Part shown: piece by piece, positions 8,375 through 17,446 of the stretch
Layout of the letters: the number at the start of each line of letters is the position of its first letter
How positions within the stretch are numbered: position 1 is the first letter of the stretch
Source: Candidatus Timburyella stercoris
GTDB taxonomy: Bacteria > Bacillota > Clostridia > Oscillospirales > Acutalibacteraceae
Reading direction: 5' to 3'
Length of the DNA: 56,534 nucleotides
NCBI GenBank assembly: GCA_904384255.1
Contig: CAJFJP010000002.1
Span: 1 to 56,534 of the forward strand
Made by a program: the position numbers and the translations under genes
The notes under the pieces: model-generated
The model's database searches: none
Seen by the model: the letters and a program-made list of their open reading frames with translations, nothing else
What the model was told of the DNA's origin: nothing

Positions 8375-10123
8375 TTAAGAATAAGCTTTTAAACAAGCTT
8401 CAGAATATAGTCCCGACGGTGTTAGTAAAATAATATTATTATATTCATTGTATATATTGCTTATATATTCAACAATATCATTTAGGAAGAGATCGTTAGC
8501 TATATCTGCGTCAATATTGATATAGGCAAAAGCAGCACTGCAATTGGTGGAAGATAGAAATTGATTTAAAGCTTCTTTAAACTCTAATATACCTTTAGCA
8601 GAAATAGATGAAATTGAGACTGCTGAATTATCCTGTTGTTGTGTACTATTGGATGTACTATCTACAGATGTATGGCTCTGTGCAGCAGAAGAATTTTGCA
8701 TATTGTCTGAAGCATCTGAGCCGTCCTGAACAGAGCCTATATCTGCAGAAGCGGATCTGTCAGCTCCTGAATTGCATATGTTGGTATCACCTGATGTAAA
8801 GAAGCAATCGGCTTCAAGCCCGCTTATAAAGTCAGAGCAAGATACAGCATTCCCAGATAAGGGAAGATTTTTTATTCCACTTTCAGCTAAAAGACGATTA
8901 TTTTCGTCATATAAATCATCAATATACTCATCCTTAAAAGCTTCCCAGTCGACGCGACCTATACCGTCAACCGTAGAAATTATTTCATGTCCTGACGGCT
9001 TGTTTTGATAATACCAGCTTATTATAGGATGCGCCATTTCAAGCAAAATGGGGTTAACTGAAACGCCAAGATTTAATGAAGCAAAATCAGACGACTGAAC
9101 TATTTTTTGATAGTTCATGGTGCTTTCAAGTGAAGATGCGTTAATAAGGCTTATAGATAAAAATGATTTGTCCTCACCGCTTGACGAATTATCAGGAGTT
9201 TCCTGAACCATCTGCATATTAAGCTTTGGAAGAGATGAAAGCGTGGTAGAATTCGATAAACTATCGGCTGGTACAAGTATAAAGCCTTCGGCGGATAGTG
9301 AGGAAATAAACCCTTCATGTAAACTGCTGCCAAAATACAATCCAAACGTGTCTATAGGGAATGTTTGTGATATCCGGCTTATAGTGCTGCCAGTGTCTTG
9401 AGTTAAATCCACACAAAATGTTTTTGTAGCATAAAGATAATCTAAAAGACAGGTATCGGTGGTTACAGTTGCAAAATAGCCGGGTGTGCACTTATCGGCA
9501 AAATTTTCAAAAGCATAATTTACAGCTTCATCATAAGACGCCCACAAATTTCTGACATCTGCCGTTTCTTTTCCCTTAAGCACATCGGCGTCAAGCTTCC
9601 TTACAGTTTCGCCGTCAAGACAGATGCCGTTAAAAACAGATGCCATTGTAAAAGCAGTATTAAATTCATAACCATCGTCGTCATATATTATAATTTTTTC
9701 TATTAAATCGGAGTATTGTAAAAACAACTCATTATAACCTATATTTTTGAAAAATACACCATATTCAGAGGCGCAATACTGACGCCAAGAATAATCACTG
9801 TCGCTGTCCTCTAAAAAGATTGCTGCATCTTCCTCTCGTGCGACAAGTCCCTGCAAGCAGCGCAGCGCAGTTTTCATGCCTTCGTCTAAATCACTGATAT
9901 CCACTACATAAACAGTGACGGCCTGTTTTGCCTTATATATGAGCTGCTGAAGTGTCATATTACCAATTGCCTGAGGACCTCTTACATGTTTTTCCGCTAC
10001 GCTGGAAGAGAGGGATGACGAGGGCTGACTTTGCGAGGGATCATTTGTTCCAGGCTTACACCCATTTAAAGCCACCGAAACAGCCATTACAATGACTATA
10101 GCAGTCATAAGCCTGCGTATCAT
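8375..10123 (-). CDS. Secreted lipoprotein, GxGYxYP-domain-like
   Basis: A 582-aa predicted lipoprotein. A hydrophobic signal (about residues 5-20) ends in VALNGC with lipid-accepting Cys22, followed by a Ser/Gln-rich linker. The region RCLQGLVAREEDAAIFLE (about residues 88-105) resembles the N-terminal domain of GxGYxYP proteins, a putative glycoside-hydrolase family. The eponymous motif itself is not obvious. A low-complexity Ser/Asn/Asp stretch (about 450-505) interrupts the C-terminal half, unusual within a folded domain. The start is supported by GGAGGT before ATG 10123 and a promoter at 10167-10195. It stands alone. Assignment is tentative and the enzymatic role unknown. Confidence 0.5.
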   Translation of the reverse strand: MIRRLMTAIVIVMAVSVALNGCKPGTNDPSQSQPSSSLSSSVAEKHVRGPQAIGNMTLQQLIYKAKQAVTVYVVDISDLDEGMKTALRCLQGLVAREEDAAIFLEDSDSDYSWRQYCASEYGVFFKNIGYNELFLQYSDLIEKIIIYDDDGYEFNTAFTMASVFNGICLDGETVRKLDADVLKGKETADVRNLWASYDEAVNYAFENFADKCTPGYFATVTTDTCLLDYLYATKTFCVDLTQDTGSTISRISQTFPIDTFGLYFGSSLHEGFISSLSAEGFILVPADSLSNSTTLSSLPKLNMQMVQETPDNSSSGEDKSFLSISLINASSLESTMNYQKIVQSSDFASLNLGVSVNPILLEMAHPIISWYYQNKPSGHEIISTVDGIGRVDWEAFKDEYIDDLYDENNRLLAESGIKNLPLSGNAVSCSDFISGLEADCFFTSGDTNICNSGADRSASADIGSVQDGSDASDNMQNSSAAQSHTSVDSTSNSTQQQDNSAVSISSISAKGILEFKEALNQFLSSTNCSAAFAYINIDADIANDLFLNDIVEYISNIYNEYNNIILLTPSGLYSEACLKAYS

Positions 10124-10166
10124 AGCGTTACCTCCAGCTTGTCCAAATTAAAATTACACACATAAT

Positions 10167-10195
10167 AATATAATACAAAATTATATTGATTTCAA
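10167..10195 (-). promoter_or_regulatory. Sigma-A promoter for the lipoprotein gene
   Basis: On the minus strand, TTGAAA (10195-10190), a 17-base spacer and TATATT (10172-10167), about 45 bases before the start codon. Confidence 0.5.
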
Positions 10196-10242
10196 CTTAA
10201 TAATTTGTCATAAGCCGCAGTAATACTGTACAAGCTTTTTAC

Positions 10243-10271
10243 TTGACAATATTTTTAGCGCAATATATACT
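10243..10271 (+). promoter_or_regulatory. Near-consensus sigma-A promoter for trpB2-like gene
   Basis: TTGACA (10243-10248), a 17-base spacer and TATACT (10266-10271). This predicts transcription from about 10278 and a 70-base leader with no recognised riboswitch or T-box. Confidence 0.8.
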
Positions 10272-10347
10272 TTAATTTGCATAATAATTGTTTGTCAGTA
10301 GGCGTAAAGCCGTTTTCCGGCAGACTTGAATTGAAAGGACGAATGTT

Positions 10348-11721
10348 ATGAGCAAGATACCGTACAGATTTTATCTTGATGAAAAGGATATGCCGGAGAC
10401 ATGGTATAATGTACGCGCCGATATGAAAGTAAAATGTGCTCCGCTTATAAATCCGGCGACAATGAAGCCAGTGGAGAAAAAGGATCTTACTTCTGTGTTC
10501 TGCGACGAGCTGGTAGATCAGGAGCTTGACGAGACTAACAGATATATTGAAATACCTGAGCAGGTGCGTGAGTTTTATAAAATATACCGTCCATCTCCGC
10601 TGATACGCGCATATAATCTTGAAAGGGCTTTGGGCACGCCGGCAAAAATATATTATAAATTTGAGGGAAACAACACCTCTGGCAGCCATAAGCTCAATTC
10701 TGCTGCAGCGCAGGCTTATTATGCCAAAAAAGAGGGAATGACGTCCCTTACGACAGAGACGGGAGCCGGACAGTGGGGCACGGCCTTAGCAATGGCCTGC
10801 GCATATTTTGGAATAGACCTCACAGTGTATATGGTTAAATCCAGCTTTGAGCAAAAGCCGTACCGCAAGGCGGTAATGAACACGTTCGGCGCGGATATTA
10901 TACCAAGTCCGAGCGATACCACTGAGGTTGGACGCGCTATACTGAAAAATCATCCCGGCACCTCTGGCAGCCTTGGTTGCGCCATATCGGAGGCGGTAGA
11001 AAAGGCAGTATCCACTAAAAATTGCCGTTATGTATTAGGCTCGGTGCTAAATCAGGTGCTGCTGCATCAATCGGTAATAGGACTTGAGTCCAAGATGGCA
11101 ATGGAAAAGCTTGACGAGTATCCGGACATAGTAATAGGCTGTGCTGGAGGCGGATCAAATTTGGGTGGACTTATGTCGGCCTTCATGCAGGACAGGCTGC
11201 TTGGAAAGACGCATCCGTATTTTATTGCTGTTGAGCCAGCGTCCTGCCCGTCTCTTACCCGCGGCAAATTCGCATATGATTTCTGTGATACAGGGCACAT
11301 TACTCCGCTTGCTAAAATGTACACCTTAGGCAGCGATTTTATACCGTCGCCAAATCATGCCGGCGGGCTGCGCTACCATGGGATGTCTCCGGTGCTTTCA
11401 CAGCTGTATCACGACGGATATATAGACAAGGCTGTTGCTGTAAAGCAGACGGATGTGTTTAAGGCGGCGACCTTCTTTGCAAAATATGAGACTATACTTC
11501 CAGCGCCGGAATCGTCGCATGCGATATATGCCGCAATAGAGGAGGCAAAGAAATGTAAAGAGTCTGGCGAGGCAAAAACGATACTTTTCGGCCTTACCGG
11601 GACAGGGTACTTTGACATGGCGGCATATATATCATATCAAGAAGGCACAATGAATGATTATATTCCGACAGACGAGGATTTACAAAGAAGCTTTGATATG
11701 CTACCAAAGGTAGACGCTTAA
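10348..11721 (+). CDS. TrpB2-type tryptophan synthase beta chain, PLP-dependent
   Basis: A fold-type II PLP enzyme of 457 aa. The TrpB2 class differs from TrpB1 in its longer N-terminus and in occurring without a neighbouring trpA; members make tryptophan from indole and serine. The PLP lysine is Lys115 in GSHKLNSA. Further signatures are ETGAGQWGTALA, the glycine-rich phosphate-binding CAGGGSNLGG and the TGTG turn near the C-terminus. No other trp gene is nearby, so indole salvage is more plausible than de novo synthesis. It is monocistronic, with a strong promoter at 10243-10271 and a terminator at 11739. Start ATG 10348 follows AAAGGA. Confidence 0.9.
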   Translation: MSKIPYRFYLDEKDMPETWYNVRADMKVKCAPLINPATMKPVEKKDLTSVFCDELVDQELDETNRYIEIPEQVREFYKIYRPSPLIRAYNLERALGTPAKIYYKFEGNNTSGSHKLNSAAAQAYYAKKEGMTSLTTETGAGQWGTALAMACAYFGIDLTVYMVKSSFEQKPYRKAVMNTFGADIIPSPSDTTEVGRAILKNHPGTSGSLGCAISEAVEKAVSTKNCRYVLGSVLNQVLLHQSVIGLESKMAMEKLDEYPDIVIGCAGGGSNLGGLMSAFMQDRLLGKTHPYFIAVEPASCPSLTRGKFAYDFCDTGHITPLAKMYTLGSDFIPSPNHAGGLRYHGMSPVLSQLYHDGYIDKAVAVKQTDVFKAATFFAKYETILPAPESSHAIYAAIEEAKKCKESGEAKTILFGLTGTGYFDMAAYISYQEGTMNDYIPTDEDLQRSFDMLPKVDA

Positions 11722-11738
11722 ATTTTTATGAAAAATTT

Positions 11739-11768
11739 AAAAGGCACAGCTGCAGCTGTGCCTTTTTA
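11739..11768 (+). terminator. Intrinsic terminator after trpB2-like gene
   Basis: Perfect inverted repeat AAAAGGCACAGCTG (11739-11752) and CAGCTGTGCCTTTT (11753-11766), followed by T residues. Confidence 0.88.
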
Positions 11769-11769
11769 T

Positions 11770-12197
11770 TGTATAAAAGAAAAGTGTATGCTAATTGCGC
11801 GGCTTTCAAAAAATGCTTATAATAATGGTAGTGAAAAAATATCTTTTTCTATAAAATATATTTGTGGGCTGACATCTCAAAAGACAGCAAAAAAGTATAT
11901 TCAAATAAACGTTGTAAAAAAGGAGAATAACTGACATGTGGAGCTTATAAAGGATTAATTTACAAGCAGCAGACAACAATTCTTTTGCAGATGTTATATC
12001 ATACTGATGTAATACGCATTGATGGTAGTAATATAAGGTCATTGCTTGTTTTGAAATTCCGCGACTCTGCATAGAAAGCTTTATTATGCTCTGCTTTTAA
12101 AACAAATTCTCGTTAAACCATATCAATAGAAAAAGCTTTAACAATATATTTTTGAAAGGCCGGCTATAAAAAGTCGAGAGGGAAAGCAAAGAAAAGG
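11770..12197. other. Gene-free interval
   Basis: Between the trpB2 terminator and the converging GNAT gene. Short open frames on both strands (about 11728-11934 and 11806-12072) lack ribosome sites and protein-like composition and are not called. No repeat or RNA was recognised. Confidence 0.5.
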
Positions 12198-12620
12198 TTA
12201 AAAAGAGAGTGTGCAGAGATAGCGAACAACACCGGGATATTTTTCGCCTAAGGATTCAATAGCAAATCCATATTTGCGGTAGAAGCCTACTGACTCATCA
12301 TCTGTTTCAGCTTTTATTATGGTACAGTCAAGTATGTTTGCTGCAAAATGTATTAACTTAGATGCAATTCCTTGATATCTATGACACGGATCAGTAGCAA
12401 TGTTCATAATTTCAAAAACTTTGTGGCCGATCCGCTTAAGAATAATCACGCCATAAATATAGCCGTTGTCATTCCAGGCAAAAGAAAAAGCATCACCGTC
12501 TACCTTATATTTTTCGGCAAGATTATGTAAATCCTTTTCAGTTGGCATGTACTCGCTATGAGCAATTAAAGCTAAAACGCGCGGATCGTGCAGGTCGTTT
12601 TTAATGTCAATGATGTTCAT
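12198..12620 (-). CDS. GNAT-family N-acetyltransferase
   Basis: Transfers an acetyl group from acetyl-CoA to an amine; the substrate is unknown. The 140-aa protein shows the GNAT fold order: an N-terminal helix region, a beta strand IYGVIILKRI, the acetyl-CoA-binding motif A IATDPCHRYQGIASKLI (R/Q-x-x-G-x-A pattern), and the terminal GFYRKYGFAIES element. ATG 12620 lies behind a perfect AGGAGG. A promoter about 190 bases upstream implies a long untranslated leader. It is a single gene, with no neighbour that suggests a substrate. Confidence 0.85.
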   Translation of the reverse strand: MNIIDIKNDLHDPRVLALIAHSEYMPTEKDLHNLAEKYKVDGDAFSFAWNDNGYIYGVIILKRIGHKVFEIMNIATDPCHRYQGIASKLIHFAANILDCTIIKAETDDESVGFYRKYGFAIESLGEKYPGVVRYLCTLSF

Positions 12621-12799
12621 GTATTGCCTCCTTTTGCCTTTCTAAGCTGCTTTATTTAATAACTCTGAAGTAAAGATTATGGTGCATAGCTTTCTGAGAG
12701 CTGTCAGACGCATTCACAGCTTACCGCAAGGCAAAGGCGCTGCTCTTTCTTATGAGGATACACCATAAGGCATGTATGTATAAGCATCCCATCTCTGCC
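12621..12799 (-). ncRNA. Possible structured leader RNA of the GNAT gene
   Basis: From the predicted minus-strand start (about 12799) to the GNAT start lies a leader of about 180 nt with several complementary pairs: CTTATG with CATAAG around a 9-nt loop, CAGCGCC with GGTaaGCTG, GACGC near the 5' end with GCGTC, and AGAGC with GCTCT. It matches no riboswitch class recognised by eye. Candidate only. Confidence 0.25.
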
Positions 12800-12805
12800 G
12801 CGTCC

Positions 12806-12834
12806 ATTATACCGTATATGTTACAGAATAACAA
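12806..12834 (-). promoter_or_regulatory. Sigma-A promoter upstream of the GNAT gene
   Basis: Minus strand TTGTTA (12834-12829), 17-base spacer, perfect TATAAT (12811-12806). Confidence 0.65.
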
Positions 12835-12839
12835 GATTT

Positions 12840-13312
12840 TCTACGGGATTTGCAAAAACACCTCAAATCTTATTATATGAGAAGTATATATCAAGCATAA
12901 AGAATATCTGCTGACGGCATGATGCTATTTGCCTGTTTACATTCGTTCAATTATGTATTACTATAAAATCGGCGATACTTAAGTGATGGAAAACGGTATA
13001 AACATGTAAAGCTGCTGAGCAGGACAATAGTTTGCCGGCAGTTAATTTTATTAAAAAAATAAAGTCGGATAACTGTATTTAAGCACAAAATTCATTGTGT
13101 AAAAAAATCTTTAAAAGTAAATAATATAAGTGCCAGAAAATAGGCAATTAGTCAAATATAAGTGCATTACAGGTAAAATATTGACAAATATTATATCTAA
13201 TTAAATATTAGTTAACAAATAAAATACATTTGCATATTAAAATAAAAATAAAGAAATTTAATATGGATTATTAGATATTTAATTATATTTTTTAATGATG
13301 GGAGGGAATTGT
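12840..13312. other. AT-rich spacer before ABC transporter genes
   Basis: No gene. A TTGACA at 13181-13186 followed by an AT-rich segment with a small dyad CTAAT-N5-ATTAG just downstream could be the promoter/operator of the ABC pair, but the -10 element is poor. Confidence 0.35.
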
Positions 13313-14014
13313 ATGAGCTTTATAAAGTTTGACCAAGTAACGAAGGATTATCATAGCGGAGAAGTGACAATACGCGCGCTTAGTAATGCAAGTTTCGAGG
13401 TTGAAAAGGGAGAGATATGCATAATAGTCGGAGAATCCGGCGCTGGCAAGACGACGTTGCTTAACATTTTAGGCGGTATGGACTCTCTTACCTCAGGCGA
13501 TGTAATTGTAGATGGAGTAAATATATCAAAATTTAATAAACGGCAGCTGACAGACTATCGGCGCTATGATATAGGCTTTGTATTTCAGTTTTATAATCTT
13601 ATACCTAATCTTACAGCTATAGAAAATGTCGAAATAGCGGCTCAGCTCAGTAAAGATTCCCTTGATGCTGCGGCGGTGCTCGAGCAAGTAGGACTTAAAG
13701 ATAGAACGGGAAATTTTCCAGCGCAGCTTTCTGGCGGCGAGCAGCAGCGTGTAGCCATTGCAAGGGCACTTGCTAAGCGTCCTAAGCTGCTTCTCTGTGA
13801 TGAGCCTACCGGCGCGCTCGACTATAAGACCGGCAAATCTATTTTAAAGCTTTTACAGGACACAAGCAGAGCCAATAATATGACGGTAATTATAATAACC
13901 CACAATCATGCTCTCACCGCCATGGCGGATCGTGTTATAAGCGTAAAGAGCGGTGAAATTTCATCTGTAGAAAAAAATGATATGGCAACGCCTGTTGAAG
14001 AGATTGAGTGGTGA
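13313..14014 (+). CDS. ABC transporter ATP-binding protein (MacB/LolD type)
   Basis: A 233-aa ATPase driving the adjacent FtsX-type permease. Walker A GESGAGKT is at residues 40-47, the Q-loop in FVFQFYNL, the signature LSGGE before [10 protein letters not shown], Walker B LLLCDEP and the H-loop THNH. The Q-loop and D-loop (GALDYKTG) match the MacB/LolD group, which works by mechanotransmission rather than classical substrate pumping. The frame is open from 13295, but ATG 13313 has GGGAGGG six bases upstream and is chosen. The stop is 7 bases before the permease start, so the two are coupled. No two-component system adjoins, unlike Bce/Vex peptide-resistance modules. Confidence 0.92.
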   Translation: MSFIKFDQVTKDYHSGEVTIRALSNASFEVEKGEICIIVGESGAGKTTLLNILGGMDSLTSGDVIVDGVNISKFNKRQLTDYRRYDIGFVFQFYNLIPNLTAIENVEIAAQLSKDSLDAAAVLEQVGLKDRTGNFPAQLSGGEQQRVAIARALAKRPKLLLCDEPTGALDYKTGKSILKLLQDTSRANNMTVIIITHNHALTAMADRVISVKSGEISSVEKNDMATPVEEIEW

Positions 14015-14021
14015 TTGCTAT

Positions 14022-16481
14022 ATGAAGAATTTTACTTTTAAAATGCTTATGCGCAGTATTCGCAGCTCGGCAGGACGATATTTGGCAATACTTGCAATAA
14101 TAGCTTTGGGAGTAGGCTTTTTCTCAGGACTAAAAAATGCGCGGCCTGCTATGGAGAAAACAGCAGAAAAATATCTTAGCGAGCATAATTTATACGACTT
14201 TGAGCTTATATCGACATTAGGCTTTACCGAGAGTGATGTTGATGCGTTTAATTCTCTTGACGGAATTTTGACAGCGGAGGGCGGATACAGTACCGATGTA
14301 TTGGCATATATAGAAAATTCAGATGAGCAGTCATATAAAGTTTACGGCTTGCCGTCAGAGATAAATACTATAGAGCTTATATCCGGGCGTCTGCCGCAGT
14401 CGGAGTCGGAGTGCGTGGTTGATGCAGACATATTTTCAGAGGAAGACATAGGAAAGACAATAACCTTTGACAAGTCAGAAAAAGAGGACGATTATAATTT
14501 AAGCCGTACGGAATTTACTATAGTAGGTTTAGTCCAATCACCGCTTTATATAAGTAATGACCGTGGAACATCTGCGCTTGGTGATGGTACGGCAAGCGGA
14601 TTTATATATATAAATCCCGATTTATTTACAACAGATGCATACACAGAGCTTTGGCTTGATGCCGATATTGAATATACTTTGCTGAGCAATGATTATACAG
14701 ACGCTATAAACGCAATGAAAGGCAGTGTAACTTCTCTGCTTGAAGAGCGGGTGCAAAACCGCTACAACAGCATGGTAGAGGAGATAGAAGCTAAGTATGG
14801 CGCGCAGGCGACGGCCATAATGTCGTCAATACCGCAGCCGGAAACCTATACTCTCACACAGGAAGAAAATGAAGGTTTAGTCTTTTACAAAAACGATACT
14901 TCCATAGTCGACAGTGTGGCAAATGTCTTTCCGGCCTTTTTCCTGCTTATTGCGGCGCTTGTTTGTATGACATCTATGACGCGAATGGTGAATGAGGACC
15001 GCACACAGATAGGCACATTGAAGGCGATGGGGTATCGCGCATCGGTAATATGCATGAAATATATATTATATTCCGGAAGTGCTGCGATAATAGGCACTCT
15101 TATAGGATTTTTCCTGGGGACATGGGGACTACCGGAAATAATATGGATGGTATATGGCATATTATATCATTTTGCGCCGCTTGAGTTTGAATTTCTTCCA
15201 GTAATGCTTATTGGCTGTTTGGCTGTATCTCTCGCCTGCACAGTAGGCGTAACTCTGTTTTCATGCATAAGAGAGCTTATGGAAAAACCTGCGCAGCTAA
15301 TACGACCTAAATCGCCGAAAAACGGCAAGCGTATATTATTGGAACGCATAAAGCCGCTTTGGAATAAATTATCTTTCTTAGTTAAGGTAATGATAAGAAA
15401 TGCGCTTAGGTATAAAAAGCGCATGTTTATGATGCTGCTTGGAATAGGCGGATGTACAGCACTGCTGCTAGCGGGATTTGGACTGCGCGATTCTATTTCG
15501 CATGTTTTAGACGATCAGTATGAAAAAATACTTCATTACGATTTGTCTGTAGCTATATCGGACAGTACAGATGATGCAAAGCAGAGGCTTGAGGACACAT
15601 GGAGAGATTATACAGATGCCTCCTGCTTTTTATATCAAACCACCGCTGATGTTTCTAAGGCTGATGAGACAGAGAACGTAACGATAGTGTCGTCGGAAAA
15701 TGGCGCGCTGAATGGCTTTGTCACGCTGAAAAGCGGAGACGATGAAATAAACAGTCCTAAAAAGGGAGAAATTGTATTAAGCAGCAGACTTGCCGAAAAT
15801 TTGAATGCCGCAGTAGGAGATACTATTTCAGTGACAGATGCGGATAAAAATATAATAAATTTAACGCTTACAGGAATATGCGATAACTATGTAGGACATT
15901 ATGCATATATTTCAGAGGACTCATGGAATAGTATTCCGGAAGATAATACCGCTTATCTTATATTAAACGATTCTGCAAATGAGGAGGATTTATCAGTAAA
16001 GCTGCGGCAGGATGAAGCTGTCACCAGCGTAACAAGCAGCGCATCACAGCGCGATAAGGTTCAGTCGTCTATGTCTAGTATGAATTACATTGTACTGGTT
16101 ATTATAATTTGTGCCGGCGCACTGGCGTTTATAGTGCTGTTTAATCTTACAAATATAAACCTGATAGAGCGCACGCGTGAGGTGGCGACGGTAAAGGTGC
16201 TTGGCTTCCATAAGAAGGAGGAAGCAGCCTATATTCTGAGGGAAAATATATTCCTTTCTGGAATAGGCGGTGCAATAGGCTTGGTCTTTGGAAAGCTGCT
16301 GCACTGGTATGTTATGGCGCAGATACATGTTGATATTGTGTCTTTCGATATAAAAATATCAGTTTTAAGCTATATATTTGCTTTTGCGCTTACAATGCTG
16401 TTTGCTTTTATAGTCAACTTCTTTATGCGATTCAAGCTTGATCGAATAGATATGGCGGAATCTCTTAAGTCAGTTGAATAG
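14022..16481 (+). CDS. FtsX-like ABC transporter permease
   Basis: An 819-aa membrane protein with the layout of a duplicated FtsX permease: an N-terminal membrane segment (residues about 19-37), a large extracellular domain, three membrane helices (about 295-430), a second membrane segment and extracellular domain (about 470-665), and three C-terminal helices. The conserved motif after the first helix of each FtsX block appears twice (RTQIGTLKAMGYR and TREVATVKVLGFH). Start ATG 14022 is used rather than an upstream frame that overlaps the ATPase gene. Members export lipids or peptides or sense antimicrobial peptides; the substrate here is unknown. Confidence 0.88.
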   Translation: MKNFTFKMLMRSIRSSAGRYLAILAIIALGVGFFSGLKNARPAMEKTAEKYLSEHNLYDFELISTLGFTESDVDAFNSLDGILTAEGGYSTDVLAYIENSDEQSYKVYGLPSEINTIELISGRLPQSESECVVDADIFSEEDIGKTITFDKSEKEDDYNLSRTEFTIVGLVQSPLYISNDRGTSALGDGTASGFIYINPDLFTTDAYTELWLDADIEYTLLSNDYTDAINAMKGSVTSLLEERVQNRYNSMVEEIEAKYGAQATAIMSSIPQPETYTLTQEENEGLVFYKNDTSIVDSVANVFPAFFLLIAALVCMTSMTRMVNEDRTQIGTLKAMGYRASVICMKYILYSGSAAIIGTLIGFFLGTWGLPEIIWMVYGILYHFAPLEFEFLPVMLIGCLAVSLACTVGVTLFSCIRELMEKPAQLIRPKSPKNGKRILLERIKPLWNKLSFLVKVMIRNALRYKKRMFMMLLGIGGCTALLLAGFGLRDSISHVLDDQYEKILHYDLSVAISDSTDDAKQRLEDTWRDYTDASCFLYQTTADVSKADETENVTIVSSENGALNGFVTLKSGDDEINSPKKGEIVLSSRLAENLNAAVGDTISVTDADKNIINLTLTGICDNYVGHYAYISEDSWNSIPEDNTAYLILNDSANEEDLSVKLRQDEAVTSVTSSASQRDKVQSSMSSMNYIVLVIIICAGALAFIVLFNLTNINLIERTREVATVKVLGFHKKEEAAYILRENIFLSGIGGAIGLVFGKLLHWYVMAQIHVDIVSFDIKISVLSYIFAFALTMLFAFIVNFFMRFKLDRIDMAESLKSVE

Positions 16482-16721
16482 CAGTTTGAAGTATTATTAT
16501 CAATTATGATGTTAAAATAATTCTGATAATCAAAGATAGCTTTAAGCTATTTGTCAGTTATAAAACAGTTATACACTGCTTATTGATTTAAAAATAAATC
16601 CCATTAAACAAAGCCAAAAACATTATGATGTGGTCATCATATATGCAGCACAGAGAATATATTATTGCTACATCTTAAATAGAAGATTAATACTTGAATA
16701 TCTTATTATAAACGCATCAGC

Positions 16722-16756
16722 AAAAAATCCGTATGATTTTTCATGCGGATTTTTCT
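16722..16756 (+). terminator. Intrinsic terminator between ABC pair and spoVAC
   Basis: Stem AAAAATCCGTATGA (16723-16736) with TCATGCGGATTTTT (16741-16754), one G-U pair, followed by CTTTT. The interval 16482-16721 upstream contains no gene. Confidence 0.8.
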
Positions 16757-16777
16757 TTTGCAGGCTTTGTCTATCAG

Positions 16778-16807
16778 CGAATATTATATTTTACTTTGCA
16801 GATAATA
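16778..16807 (+). promoter_or_regulatory. Candidate sigma-G promoter of spoVAC
   Basis: CGAATA (16778-16783), a 17-base spacer and GATAATA (16801-16807) are close to the forespore sigma-G pattern, one base from CATAATA at -10. spoVA operons are known sigma-G targets in Bacillus. It lies downstream of the terminator at 16722. Confidence 0.4.
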
Positions 16808-16838
16808 ATAAGGAAATTATATCGGAGGAAAGTAAAAA

Positions 16839-17282
16839 ATGCAAATAACAAAGCAAGAATACAGCAAGCTTGTGGACAAAAAATCCCCGCCGACTAAAAA
16901 AATAAAAAACTGCATATTTGCCTTTCTGTTTGGAGGTGCGATATGCACTTTAGGCCAACTGCTTATGATGCTTTATACAATGGCAGGACTAAACGAGACG
17001 CAGGTAAAAATGGCAGTGCCGGTAACGCTTATATTTTTGGCATGCGTGGCCACTGGCTTTAAGGTATTTGATTCAGTGGCGGCTATAGCGGGCGCCGGAA
17101 CACTGGTTCCGATAACAGGGTTTGCCAATGCAGTTTTGTCTCCGGCTATAGAATTTAAGGCGGAAGGCCATGTAATGGGCATAGGCGCAAAAATGTTCAG
17201 CATTGCTGGGCCTGTAATAGTATTTGGACTTACTGCAGGGGTCGTATATGGACTTGTGTTAAGCGTATTCAGGCTGTTTTAA
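16839..17282 (+). CDS. spoVAC: Stage V sporulation protein AC
   Basis: A forespore inner-membrane protein of the SpoVA channel, which moves Ca-dipicolinic acid into the spore and releases it during germination. The protein has 147 aa, the usual size, with about four to five membrane segments. Characteristic stretches are FGGAICTLGQ, the SPAIEFKAEGHVMGIG region and a hydrophobic C-terminus ending in VLSVFRLF. Start ATG 16839 follows GGAGG. It pairs with spoVAD 164 bases downstream. It shows that the organism belongs to a spore-forming lineage. Confidence 0.93.
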   Translation: MQITKQEYSKLVDKKSPPTKKIKNCIFAFLFGGAICTLGQLLMMLYTMAGLNETQVKMAVPVTLIFLACVATGFKVFDSVAAIAGAGTLVPITGFANAVLSPAIEFKAEGHVMGIGAKMFSIAGPVIVFGLTAGVVYGLVLSVFRLF

Positions 17283-17400
17283 AATTATTGATGCAATTAT
17301 GGCAAAAGCAAAATTTTATAAACAACATTGCTCAGACTGCCACAAACGTTAAATAGTATATGCCGAGTGAAAACGATTCATCGCGTTCAAAGTAAAACTT

Positions 17401-17416
17401 AGGCGCAGCAGCGCCT
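17401..17416 (+). other. Short GC hairpin before spoVAD
   Basis: Perfect stem AGGCGC (17401-17406), loop AGCA, GCGCCT (17411-17416). Its loop and flanks (TTAGG before, CGTTA after) match the hairpin in front of aspS at 6364-6389. Confidence 0.45.
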
Positions 17417-17446
17417 CGTTAAAAATAACAGAAAAGGATGATTTAA

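Noticed and set aside
11728-11934. 68-codon frame overlapping the trpB2 terminator
   Set aside because: Its first third is the terminator hairpin, there is no ribosome site, and the composition is AT-driven.
11806-12072. 88-codon minus-strand frame downstream of the GNAT gene
   Set aside because: Cys/Tyr/Leu-rich translation of AT-rich sequence without a ribosome site or domain.
16630-16848. 72-codon frame before spoVAC
   Set aside because: It reads through the terminator at 16722 and overlaps the spoVAC start; it is not protein-like.
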